Assembly (NCBI GenBank): GCA_038741495.1
Contig: JAVYKX010000002.1
Span: 124,001 to 188,000, forward strand
Direction of reading: 5' to 3'
Source: Thermofilum sp.
Lineage (GTDB): Archaea > Thermoproteota > Thermoprotei > Thermofilales > Thermofilaceae
Length of the DNA stretch: 64,000 nucleotides
The notes under the pieces were generated by a model. The model was not told the origin of the DNA, ran no database searches, and saw only the letters and a program-made list of their open reading frames with translations. The position numbers and the translations under genes are program-made. Shown here one piece after another: positions 50,095 to 58,052 of the stretch; the stretch's first letter is position 1; every line of letters begins with the position of its first letter.

Positions 50095-50159
50095 AGTGGT
50101 AAACTGCTACAGCGTTTGAAGCTAAAGATTATATGCCTGCCTTCGCTTAGTGAGGGTGA

Positions 50160-50651
50160 ATGCCTCGCTGCGAGCTTTGCGGCAGAGAATTGCACGAGGT
50201 CGGCTACAGGGTCATGATCGACAGAGCGGAGATGCTAGTCTGCGGTGTGTGCGCCAGGGGGCGGAGGATTCTCTCCACTATGAGGTTTTCGGCTAGTTTA
50301 GCTGCTGGCTCTCAGAGGAGAGGGATCAACGTAAAACCTCGCATGAAGACAGCGTCAGCGGAGGAGTACATCCTCGTGGAAGGATACGGCGATGTGGTTA
50401 GAAGAGCCAGGGAGAAAATGGGGTTTACAAGGGAGGCTTTAGCGGCACTTGTAGGTGAGAAGGAGTCGACCATCAGGCGTATAGAAGCAGAGCAGCTGGA
50501 ACCTACACTCGAGCTAGCGAGAAAGCTTGAGAGAGTACTGAAGGTTAAGCTTCTCGAGCAGGTAAGCGAATGGGGAGTAGAAGCGGGCTCATCAGGCCAC
50601 GTTGAGGATTACGGTCTCACTCTGGGGGACGTTGCCGAGTTCCGTGACTGA
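50160..50651 (+). CDS. mbf1: archaeal multiprotein bridging factor 1
   Basis: 163 residues. Zinc ribbon CELCGRELHEVGY with CGVC, then a Cro-type HTH: RAREKMGFTREALAALVGEK, STIRRIEAEQLEPTLELARK. aMBF1 binds the small ribosomal subunit. The hflX ATG comes 1 base after its stop. Confidence 0.93.
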   Translation: MPRCELCGRELHEVGYRVMIDRAEMLVCGVCARGRRILSTMRFSASLAAGSQRRGINVKPRMKTASAEEYILVEGYGDVVRRAREKMGFTREALAALVGEKESTIRRIEAEQLEPTLELARKLERVLKVKLLEQVSEWGVEAGSSGHVEDYGLTLGDVAEFRD

Positions 50652-50652
50652 T

Positions 50653-51939
50653 ATGTCCAGGCGGGTCTTACTTGTTCAGCGCCTGGATGATGACGAGCGC
50701 TACATGCTTCGCGAACTTCGCGAGCTCGCTGAGGCAGCAGGGTACGAAGTTGTCGGCGAGGTAGTTCAGCGCCGAGAGCCGGATCCACGCTACGGTGTGG
50801 GAAGCGGGAAGGTTGAGGAGATAAGGAGACTGGTGGCGGAGACTGGCGCGGAGAGGGTGATTTTCTACAACTTCCTTAAGCCTAACCAGGTGTACAATCT
50901 ACGCAAAAAGCTGGGTATCGAGGTGCTGGATAGGTTTGAGCTTATCTTAGAGATCTTCGCTAAGCGCGCCGGTAGTAGGGAGGCCAAGCTGCAGATTGAG
51001 CTCGCTCGGCTGAAGAGGGAGCTTAGCTTTGCACGTGAGTATATTAATCTGCAGAAGAGAGGAGAGCTTCATGGCTTTCTTGGTGGTGGGCGTTACGCGG
51101 CAGATGCGTATTACGAGTACGTTGTCTCGCGTATAGCGAAGATAGAGGAGGAGCTCCGCGCGATAAGGAGATCCAAGAGCATGCGGTGGTCGCGGCGCGG
51201 GGAAGTTGGCATCTTCAGCGTCGCGCTTACGGGCTACACGGGTGCTGGTAAGACGACGCTTTTCAATAGGCTTGCAGGTTGGGAGGGTTACGTCGATGGT
51301 AGACCGTTCGCGACCCTTTCGACTAAAACTAGGCTGGTTGCGTTGAAGGGGTTACCTTTGCTTCTCTCCGATACCATAGGGTTTATAGACAGCCTCCCAG
51401 AGCAGCTCTTCGACGCTTTCTACACTACTATAGGTGAGGTGAGTTACTCAGATTTGCTACTCTTAGTTGTTGACGTAGCAGAACCTCCGCGGGAAGTTGA
51501 GCGCAAAGTCTTAGCTGGGCTATCTATCCTCTCAGCTCTAGGAGTGCCCCAGAGCAGAGTCTTGGTAGCGGCTAACAAAGTGGATGTTGCGGAGCCAGCC
51601 CAGCTCGAGAGCAACTTTCGCTTGCTTAGGAAGCTCAGTTTCCCAGAGATCGTGCCTATCTCTGCGAAAACCGGTTTCAATCTGAGAGCTTTAGAGGAGG
51701 CCATCAGGAGGCACTTACCCGGCAGAGTGAAAGCGTCGCTAAAGGTCCGTAAAGAAGTTCTTGGTCTTCTTCTCGAAGAAGCTTCTCAAGCTTGCCGAGT
51801 GATGGGAGTCGAGGAGTGCGGAGGTGAGGTCATAGTTGAGTTAGAAGGCAGAGACACCTGCATAGCTAGACTCACGAGAAAGTACGGTCTAAAACCCCAA
51901 CCCTCTGCGCTTCTAGCTCTTCGCGAAGAGGCTGTTTGA
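50653..51939 (+). CDS. hflX: ribosome-associated GTPase HflX
   Basis: 428 residues from ATG 50653; the frame is open into mbf1 but that start is improbable. N-terminal domain RREPDPRYGVGSGKVEEIRR, a coiled linker, then G1 GYTGAGKTTLFNRL, G3 DTIGFIDSLPEQL, and G4 NKVD. HflX rescues or splits stalled ribosomes. It is co-directional with mbf1, consistent with stress translation. Confidence 0.94.
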   Translation: MSRRVLLVQRLDDDERYMLRELRELAEAAGYEVVGEVVQRREPDPRYGVGSGKVEEIRRLVAETGAERVIFYNFLKPNQVYNLRKKLGIEVLDRFELILEIFAKRAGSREAKLQIELARLKRELSFAREYINLQKRGELHGFLGGGRYAADAYYEYVVSRIAKIEEELRAIRRSKSMRWSRRGEVGIFSVALTGYTGAGKTTLFNRLAGWEGYVDGRPFATLSTKTRLVALKGLPLLLSDTIGFIDSLPEQLFDAFYTTIGEVSYSDLLLLVVDVAEPPREVERKVLAGLSILSALGVPQSRVLVAANKVDVAEPAQLESNFRLLRKLSFPEIVPISAKTGFNLRALEEAIRRHLPGRVKASLKVRKEVLGLLLEEASQACRVMGVEECGGEVIVELEGRDTCIARLTRKYGLKPQPSALLALREEAV

Positions 51940-52140
51940 TTTAAGCCATTGACGCGTGCGAGGACTCAGATGAAGACGCTTGACGAGCACCTTAGACTAC
52001 GATCTTGAGCCGCCGCTTCTGTGCGAGGCTCCGAAGCACGACAGCTATGCTTTTAGTTCCATCATTCTGCGTAACCCTAGGGTCTTACTCCTCTTTGAGC
52101 ACTGTGAAGGTAATGATGCAGATGAGGGTGGATCACAGCT
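51940..52140. other. intergenic between hflX and trm56
   Basis: No convincing gene. Short open frames on both strands have no family pattern. A sequence aatgatgcagatgag near 52110 faintly recalls a C box, but no matching D box was found. Confidence 0.35.
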
Positions 52141-52689
52141 ATGCAGAAAGTCTACGTCTTGAGGATGGGGCACAGGCCTGTCAGAGACCATAGAGTTACT
52201 ACACACGTGGGGCTGGTCGCCAGAGCGTTCGGGGCCGACGCTATTGTACTGGAGGCTCACGTGGAGAAATCCATCGCCGCCACGTTAGAGAAAACTACGG
52301 AGGTTTGGGGCGGCCCATTTGAGGTGCTAACCACTAGTAATCCCATTCTCTATATTCGAGAGTGGAAGAAGCGCGGCCTAGTAGTTCATCTTACAATGTA
52401 CGGTGTTAACATCGCAGAGGAGCCGAGAATTCTCGAAGAGATTAGGAATAGCGGCAGAGATGTCCTCGTGGTGGTCGGTGGAAAGAAGGTTCCCAGAGAA
52501 GTGTACGAGTTAGCCGACTTCAACGTTGCCATAGGCAATCAGCCTCACAGTGAGGTTGCGGCGCTTGCGATTTTCCTGGATAGGCTCTTCGAGGGTCGAG
52601 AGCTAGTGAGGGAATTTAAGGGGGCAAAGTTGAAGATTATACCGTCGGCTAGGGGTAAACGAGTGGTTAAGGTGTCAACTGATGCGTAA
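52141..52689 (+). CDS. trm56: tRNA ribose 2'-O-methyltransferase Trm56 (C56)
   Basis: 182 residues, SPOUT fold: VYVLRMGHRPVRDHRVTTHV at the N-terminus, LVVHLTMYGVNIAEE in the middle, and VVVGGKKVPREVYELADFNV then AIGNQPHSEVAALAIF as the trefoil knot. It methylates C56 in tRNA T loops, a position present as C in the tRNAs here. TFE starts 8 bases before its stop. Confidence 0.93.
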   Translation: MQKVYVLRMGHRPVRDHRVTTHVGLVARAFGADAIVLEAHVEKSIAATLEKTTEVWGGPFEVLTTSNPILYIREWKKRGLVVHLTMYGVNIAEEPRILEEIRNSGRDVLVVVGGKKVPREVYELADFNVAIGNQPHSEVAALAIFLDRLFEGRELVREFKGAKLKIIPSARGKRVVKVSTDA

Positions 52690-53206
52690 AGATGAAGTGC
52701 TGGTCGCCCTTGCGAGGCGTATGTGCGGGGAGGAGGCAGCCCGCGTTATGGCTTTGCTTATAGGTAGAGTGGAGGAGTCGGATGAAGAAATAGCGGCTGA
52801 GCTGGGCATGGACGTCGTCAAAGTGAGAAGAATACTGAACGAACTGTTTGAGGCTAGGCTCGTGAAGTATAGGCGTGCGAGAGACGAAAAGGAGGGCTGG
52901 TATAAGTACTTCTGGAGGGTTACGGACGAGCCGCCGGAGAGGATTCTCGAGGACAGAAAGAGGCTGTTAATCAAGCTGCTAGAAGGGTTGCTGGACAGGG
53001 AGGCTGGTGAGGAGTACTATTACTGCCCGGCTTGTGGAAGAAGGTATACGGCAACGGAAGCAGACGACCTTAACTACACCTGCAGGAAGTGCGGTGAAGT
53101 GCTTGAACCCTACGATAATTCTAAGTCGGTAGATAAGATAAAAAAAGCTTTGGAGAGCATTAGAAGATATCAACCAACTACCGCGTCTTACATGAGCGTT
53201 TTTTAA
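52682..53206 (+). CDS. tfe: transcription factor TFE alpha
   Basis: 174 residues. Winged helix in the N-terminus (ESDEEIAAELGMDVVKVRRI), then coiled coil, then a zinc ribbon with CPAC and CRKC. It stabilises the open complex with RNA polymerase. Overlaps trm56. Confidence 0.93.
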   Translation: MRKDEVLVALARRMCGEEAARVMALLIGRVEESDEEIAAELGMDVVKVRRILNELFEARLVKYRRARDEKEGWYKYFWRVTDEPPERILEDRKRLLIKLLEGLLDREAGEEYYYCPACGRRYTATEADDLNYTCRKCGEVLEPYDNSKSVDKIKKALESIRRYQPTTASYMSVF

Positions 53207-53246
53207 AGCGATGCAGGCGCGGGTTATAGGATAAACGCCCTAAGAC

Positions 53247-53280
53247 GATCCGCGCCGGTGCTTCCATCCCCTTTCGCCGG
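53247..53280 (-). mobile_element. solo TnpB-type right-end fragment, copy E
   Basis: The minus strand reads CCGGCGAAAGGGGATGGAAG followed by CACCGGCGCGGATC, matching the last 30 bases of copies B and C with a two-base insert. The large stem is missing. It sits between tfe and tRNA-Arg. A presumptive guide would start gtcttagggcg. Confidence 0.55.
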
Positions 53281-53326
53281 CTCGGTAGACCGAAAGCATT
53301 TAATTCGGAGAGTTCAGCGCTAACAG

Positions 53327-53415
53327 GGGCCCGTGGCCCAGCCAGGAAAAGATTCCTGAAGGGCATCGGCCTGCGGAGCCGGGGGTCCCGGGTTCAAATC
53401 CCGGCGGGCCCGCCA
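53327..53415 (+). tRNA. tRNA-Arg (GCG) with a D-loop insertion
   Basis: Acceptor GGGCCCG/CGGGCCC, G73, encoded CCA, anticodon stem TCGGC/GCCGG enclosing CTGCGGA, so anticodon GCG. The D stem GCCC/GGGC encloses 21 bases instead of about 9. The surplus contains the perfect hairpin CAGGAA-aaga-TTCCTG (53343-53358). Removing 12 bases restores a 77-nucleotide tRNA. Either a D-loop intron or an unusual structured loop. Confidence 0.88.
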
Positions 53416-53493
53416 GGTTCTACCGTTTCATCGCGAGGGGCTTACTCGCAAGGAAACTTTTATAGCCAAGCTGCCGAGAGAGCGGGGGGAGGT

Positions 53494-53934
53494 ATGCGGA
53501 AATCCAAGGAGAAAGGGCGGTCTGGTTCAACTAGGCCGGCGGTGTTGCAGAAGCCTGAGTGGGTGCAGATGAGGCCTGAAGAAGTAGAGGATCTAGTAGT
53601 CTCTCTATACAGGAGAGGGTACTCGCCCTCGGCAATAGGGGTAATTCTCAGGGATCAGTACGGAATACCGCTAGTAAAGGCTATCACCGGGAAGAGTGTT
53701 CTGCAGATACTGAGGGAACGCGGCTTAGCGCCCGAGATACCGGAAGACTTAGGCAACCTGATAAGGAGGGCTCTCAAGATAAGGCGACACTTGGAGGAGC
53801 ACCCCAAGGACTATCACTCCAAGAGGGGGCTTCAGCTTGTCGAGAGCAAGATCCATCGGCTGGCTAAGTATTATAAGCGTGTAGGCGTGCTTCCGCCCGA
53901 GTGGAGGTACGAGCCTGAGAAAGCTGTAGTATAG
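53494..53934 (+). CDS. rps15: ribosomal protein S15
   Basis: 146 residues: N-terminal archaeal extension, [20 protein letters not shown], then [20 protein letters not shown], the S15/S13e signature. First gene of the S15-recJ-pcc1-like cluster. TATA cttttatagcc lies about 35 bases upstream. Confidence 0.95.
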   Translation: MRKSKEKGRSGSTRPAVLQKPEWVQMRPEEVEDLVVSLYRRGYSPSAIGVILRDQYGIPLVKAITGKSVLQILRERGLAPEIPEDLGNLIRRALKIRRHLEEHPKDYHSKRGLQLVESKIHRLAKYYKRVGVLPPEWRYEPEKAVV

Positions 53935-53939
53935 GCTCG

Positions 53940-55346
53940 GTGCAAGCTGTGGCTCTTCTCGAAAAGATAAACCCCTTACTCGAAAAAGGAGCCGAGGTCT
54001 TGCGAGAGAGTATAAAATCCGGGGAGAGCATCCTAGTTATCTCCCACTACGATGCGGATGGGCTGAGCGCGGCCAGCATTTTCGCTCGCATTCTAGAAGA
54101 GCATGGATCAAGCTTCCACCTAGTCTTCGTGGAGCAGGTATATCCTGAAGTGCTAGCTGATTTTCCTCTAGAGGAGTACGATAGGATTATTTTTTTGGAT
54201 CTGGGTAGCGGGTACAAGGAGTACCTGAGGAATGCCCTAGGTTCTAAACAGTCCTCGGTGCTGATAGTGGACCATCACCCCCCTTCTGCCCATCCATTGC
54301 CCAGGTGCGTTGAAGTCAATCCTTACTTAGCGGGTATCGATGCATCAGCGCTTTCTAGCGCGTCTACAATCGCGTACCTTCTGGCTCGGCGCGTATCCTC
54401 TTCCGCACAGGAATTGGTATGTAGTGCTGTGGCCGGAGCGCTGGGAGACCGCTTAGATAATGGAGAAAAATTTTCGCTCACGGGATTAAACGCCGAGGTG
54501 GTTGAGGAAGCGAAGAGGCTGGGTCTCATCGAGGAAAGTGTGGGTTTGCGGCTTTTCGGGTCGAAGCATAGGCCTATAGTCTTCGCCCTCGCGGCTACCA
54601 TGGACCCGTATATTCCAGGTATAAGTGGCAGCGAAAGCGCTGCCTACGAGTTCTTAAGGAGGGTGGGGATCGAGCCAAAGATCAACGACGAGCTAAGAAG
54701 TCTCGGCTCTCTCTCCAAGCGTGAGGAAGCGTTACTAGCTACGGAGCTTGTGAAGCACATGCTGCTCAGCGGGGCTTCTGTGCACGAAGCCCAGAAGGTA
54801 GTCGGGTACAATTACTACTCGGCTAGAGAGCCTCCCGGCAGCCCTCTTAAAGACTTGCGAGAACACGCTTACTTGCTGAATGCCCTGGGCCGGATGGAGC
54901 AGTATTCTACGGGAGTTGCGCTTAACCTAGGCTATAAAGGTAGGTTTCTCGCAAGAGCTGAAGATACCCTCAGAGCGTATCGTAGGACTCTGGCTAAGTT
55001 TCTAGCCCGAGTGGAGGCAGAGTGGCGGGAGCTGGCGCGGGAAGGGAGAACGGGGACGATAATTTTCTTGGAAGATCTCTCCCCCAAGCTGACTGGCTCG
55101 CTGTGCTCGATACTCACCGGTATATTCGCCGGTAGGCTGAGGGGGAAGAAGCTTATCGGAGTGGCAGCAAGGTATGATGAGAGAAAGTGGAAAATATCCT
55201 TCAGAAGGCTGACTGACGATATAGATCTAGGCGAGTACCTCCGCTCGCTAGCAGTAAAGGTGAGCGGTGTGGGAGGGGGGCATCCTGCTGCCGGAGGCAT
55301 GCTCGTGGAGGAGAAGGCTTTAGAGGAACTGCTAAAAGAGTTATAG
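53940..55346 (+). CDS. recJ: RecJ-like DHH exonuclease
   Basis: 468 residues from a GTG. Motif I SHYDADGLSAASIF near residue 37 and DHH motif IVDHHPPSAHP near 110. DHHA1 GVGGGHPAAGGM lies near the C-terminus. Archaeal RecJ-like proteins process DNA or RNA ends, often with GINS. Six bases from the S15 stop. Confidence 0.88.
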   Translation: MQAVALLEKINPLLEKGAEVLRESIKSGESILVISHYDADGLSAASIFARILEEHGSSFHLVFVEQVYPEVLADFPLEEYDRIIFLDLGSGYKEYLRNALGSKQSSVLIVDHHPPSAHPLPRCVEVNPYLAGIDASALSSASTIAYLLARRVSSSAQELVCSAVAGALGDRLDNGEKFSLTGLNAEVVEEAKRLGLIEESVGLRLFGSKHRPIVFALAATMDPYIPGISGSESAAYEFLRRVGIEPKINDELRSLGSLSKREEALLATELVKHMLLSGASVHEAQKVVGYNYYSAREPPGSPLKDLREHAYLLNALGRMEQYSTGVALNLGYKGRFLARAEDTLRAYRRTLAKFLARVEAEWRELAREGRTGTIIFLEDLSPKLTGSLCSILTGIFAGRLRGKKLIGVAARYDERKWKISFRRLTDDIDLGEYLRSLAVKVSGVGGGHPAAGGMLVEEKALEELLKEL

Positions 55347-55356
55347 GTGTGCTCGA

Positions 55357-55635
55357 TTGAGGGACAAACCCCTCGCGGAGGTGCGAGTACGAGTCCCAGC
55401 CGTTTGCGTGATGCATTTAGAGGGGGTCAGGAAGGCTCTCTCCCCCGATGATTACAAAGGCGCAGGTGTAGAGATAGATTCCCTACTGCAAGCCGGGGAG
55501 CTTGTGTACGTGATATCTTCCAGCTATGAATACGTTTACAGGATGAAGTCCGTTGTAAACGAGATTTTAAGGCTCCTGAGGATGTTGGGTGAGGCGAGCA
55601 ACCTACTAAAGAGTGCGGGTGAACGCAAAGAATAA
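55357..55635 (+). CDS. Pcc1-like KEOPS-related protein
   Basis: 92 residues from a TTG. Strand VRVRVPAVCVMHLEGVRKAL is followed by a helix VYRMKSVVNEILRLLRMLGE, the same outline as Pcc1. In other Thermoproteota a Pcc1-family gene follows S15 and recJ. With the copy at 11647 the organism would have two Pcc1-like proteins. Which one serves in KEOPS is not decided by sequence. Confidence 0.6.
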   Translation: MRDKPLAEVRVRVPAVCVMHLEGVRKALSPDDYKGAGVEIDSLLQAGELVYVISSSYEYVYRMKSVVNEILRLLRMLGEASNLLKSAGERKE

Positions 55636-55660
55636 GCACTATACCGAGCGATGATGAATA

Positions 55661-55769
55661 GGGCCCGTAGCGCAGTCAGGAAGCGCGGTGACCTTTGGAG
55701 AGGCCGCAAGCCTTCGGATCCGCAGAGGAAAGCCACAGGTCCCGGGTTCAAGTCCCGGCGGGCCCGCCA
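55661..55769 (+). tRNA. tRNA-Arg (TCG) with two introns
   Basis: Acceptor GGGCCCG/CGGGCCC, G73, CCA, D arm GCGC-AGTCAGGAA-GCGC. The anticodon stem is completed only if 19 bases (55091+600 to 55709, that is 55691-55709) are removed between positions 29 and 30, giving GTG+GC pairing with GCCAC. The loop CTTCGG then gives anticodon TCG. A second 13-base excess (55118+600 to 55730, that is 55718-55730) lies at 37/38. The total surplus of 32 equals the difference between 109 and 77. Confidence 0.85.
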
Positions 55770-55847
55770 CTTGGTGAAGGTGCCAGCGGAGCCCTTCGGG
55801 AGAAAAACGCAAAAAATTCATAACGAGGGGGTACCAGAGAAGTCTTA

Positions 55848-55967
55848 GGGCCGGTAGCTCAGCCAGGTAGGGTAAATCGCCTAAAGCACCCGGCTCATAA
55901 CCGTCCGCTTCGCGAAACGCGGGGAGCCACCGGGGGGTCCCGGGTTCGAATCCCGGCCGGCCCACCA
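55848..55967 (+). tRNA. tRNA with CAT anticodon (elongator Met or Ile2), two introns
   Basis: Acceptor GGGCCGG/CCGGCCC, A73, CCA. The D stem GCTC needs G plus AGC on its other side, which come together after removing 14 bases (55871-55884). Anticodon stem CCCGG/CCGGG encloses CTCATA, and a 29-base intron follows at 37/38 (about 55900-55928). The loop CTCATAA is found both in elongator tRNA-Met and in tRNA-Ile2, whose C34 is modified to agmatidine. Surplus 43 equals 14 plus 29. Confidence 0.85.
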
Positions 55968-56201
55968 CTAGCGCTCGCCGGGGTCTAGCCGTGATAACTC
56001 GTGCGTTTTTTCACGTTACTACCTAATCTATCTGTGTGCAGCAGCTCTCGAGACGATAAAGTCGTTTCAAAGCAGCATGCAACGCCCAACGGGCGAGGAA
56101 AGTTCCTGCGGGCCTTCCCGTGTAAGCTACCGAAGTGGTAGAAATAAATTGAAGTGGAGCATTCCTCCTAGCGCTGATGAAGGAGGTGATCTCTGAACCC
56201 G
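55968..56201. other. intergenic leader before the helicase gene
   Basis: No gene seen. Contains gggcgaggaaagttcc near 56090, which recalls RNase P conserved region I, but no matching 3' conserved region is present. A full-strength ribosome-binding site GGAGGTGATC at 56182-56191 precedes ATG 56202. Confidence 0.45.
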
Positions 56202-58052
56202 ATGATGAGCGGCTCCGAGAATAGGCTGAATCTAGTGCTTAGAAAGAAACAGCTGAGCGACGAGCAGTTTCAGAAGTTCGTGGCCGCTGCTAGGAAAGTC
56301 GCCGCTTTCGACCCGGAGGCTAAACTGTGGAAGATCTCTACCGAGAAGCTTCTACTACTGGGGGAAACCGAGCTGGCACGTGTGGTGGAAGAGTTATTAA
56401 ACTTAAACGCGTTGACGCCGGATGAGGCTGAAAAGGTTCTTAGAGCTTGGCGTGAGCTCAGGCAGCGCACGGTAATCGTCGACAGGAGAAGCCTGGAGCT
56501 CCGGGGGGATGAAAACCTTCTGAGAACGGTTGCTTCGATAGCCCCCAGCCATGTTGCTCTAAACGATGGGGTTCCAAAGCTTAAATCAATCGTGTTTATT
56601 GACGAGTTTGCTAGTCAAGTTTTCCAAAAGCTCGGGGTAAGAGTAGTTTACGATTCTCAGCTCAAGAAGGTATCCGTTGAAAGGCGAGGGGGGAGGCTGT
56701 ACTGGCGCTTCAATGTGATGGATAACTTTCTCATCTCAAAGCTCTCAGAGCTCGGCAGTTTAAGGTACTACGTTGAGAGGGTGATACTAAGCCCGGAGGG
56801 CGAGTACGAGGGATCGGAGCTCGTTGAGAGAAGCTTAAGAGCCTTCCGGATACTGGAGCACGAGAAAACCCTCATAACTCCCGTAGGACTACTGCAGAAG
56901 TATTCCGAGACCCTGACTGCTTGGGGCTTCGAGGTAGATAACCGTATAGAGGAGTTGCCGGATCTCCAGATACCTCTCGAGAAAAAGTTCGAGCTGCTAC
57001 CTCACCAGCAAGAAGCTTTCTCTGCTTGGCTGAAAAGTAAGAGGGGGAGCATAGCTATCTTTACTCGCGGTGGTAAGTCGTTCATCGCGCTAGAGGCTAT
57101 CTACCGCCTAAGAAAGCCTACTTTGATACTCGTAACCACGCGCGAGCTTATGCAGACGTGGGCCAGCTACCTCGAGAACTACCTAGGCCTGCCGAGGTAC
57201 TTCCTCGGCTTTGTTGGGGGTGGAGAGAAGAAGGTTTCAGGAGTGACGATAGCTACCTACGTGAGCGCTGTGAAGTTTATCAGCGATCTGCTAGGACGCT
57301 TCGAGCTCGTTATCTTCGATGAAGCCCACCACGTTCCCGCGAGCACTTTCAAGAACATAGCTCTCAAGATTGATGCGCTTTACAGGATGGCCTTATCCGC
57401 GACACCGCGGCGTCGAGATGGCAACGAGATACTTCTCTACGAGCTTTGCGGCGGGCTTGTCTACAACTTATCGTACGAGGATCTTGTTACCTTGAAGGTC
57501 GTAGCACCGATAGAAAGGTTTGAGACTTTTTTTGCGAAAGGCTCTGAGGAAAAGTTATCCATCCTAGTAAAGCTTCTGAGAGAGTACAGCAACTCCAAGG
57601 CTTTAGTGTTCACACAGTACTTAAAAACAGCTGAGGAGGTTTACAGCAGGCTTCTTAAAGAGGGGTTTAGCGTTGAAATAATAACCGGTAGCACTCCAGA
57701 GGGTAGGAGAGAGCTGGCTTTTAAGAGATTCCTGGAGGGACGCGTGAAAGTTCTCGTTACGACGACGGTTCTCGACGAAGGAGTTACTGTGCCGGATGCG
57801 GAGGTGGCTGTGCTTTACGAGGGAACTGGAGAGGCAAGGCAGATGATACAGAGGATAGGTAGAGTACTCGGGTACTATCCTGGAAAAACCGCGAAAGTCT
57901 TCGAGATAGTCGATGTGACTAACCCACGAGAGAAAGCTGCCTACTTCAACCGCAACTGGGTTAAGGAGCTCTACACGGTTAAGCGGGATAGATCCCGAGG
58001 AACTTCGGAGGGGCAGCTCAGAGTGGACCGTTTCCTCAGCTACGGTGACTAG
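56202..58052 (+). CDS. XPB/Ssl2-like SF2 helicase
   Basis: 616 residues. A 260-residue N-terminal region precedes the helicase core. Motif I reads FTRGGKS at 287-293 instead of PTGxGKT. DEAH is at 373-376, ALSATPRRRDGNE is motif III, and TVLDEGVTVPDAEVAV and MIQRIGRVLGYYPGK are motifs V and VI. It resembles archaeal XPB-type translocases, which act in repair with Bax1; no Bax1 nuclease gene is adjacent. Strong Shine-Dalgarno upstream. Confidence 0.85.
   Translation: MMSGSENRLNLVLRKKQLSDEQFQKFVAAARKVAAFDPEAKLWKISTEKLLLLGETELARVVEELLNLNALTPDEAEKVLRAWRELRQRTVIVDRRSLELRGDENLLRTVASIAPSHVALNDGVPKLKSIVFIDEFASQVFQKLGVRVVYDSQLKKVSVERRGGRLYWRFNVMDNFLISKLSELGSLRYYVERVILSPEGEYEGSELVERSLRAFRILEHEKTLITPVGLLQKYSETLTAWGFEVDNRIEELPDLQIPLEKKFELLPHQQEAFSAWLKSKRGSIAIFTRGGKSFIALEAIYRLRKPTLILVTTRELMQTWASYLENYLGLPRYFLGFVGGGEKKVSGVTIATYVSAVKFISDLLGRFELVIFDEAHHVPASTFKNIALKIDALYRMALSATPRRRDGNEILLYELCGGLVYNLSYEDLVTLKVVAPIERFETFFAKGSEEKLSILVKLLREYSNSKALVFTQYLKTAEEVYSRLLKEGFSVEIITGSTPEGRRELAFKRFLEGRVKVLVTTTVLDEGVTVPDAEVAVLYEGTGEARQMIQRIGRVLGYYPGKTAKVFEIVDVTNPREKAAYFNRNWVKELYTVKRDRSRGTSEGQLRVDRFLSYGD

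Noticed and set aside
51980-52162. Short ORFs between hflX and trm56
   Set aside because: Overlapping frames on both strands, no recognisable domain or ribosome-binding site.
56040-56190. Possible RNase P RNA (gaggaaagttcc resembles conserved region I)
   Set aside because: No matching 3' conserved region or P4 partner was found before the helicase gene; treated as coincidence.
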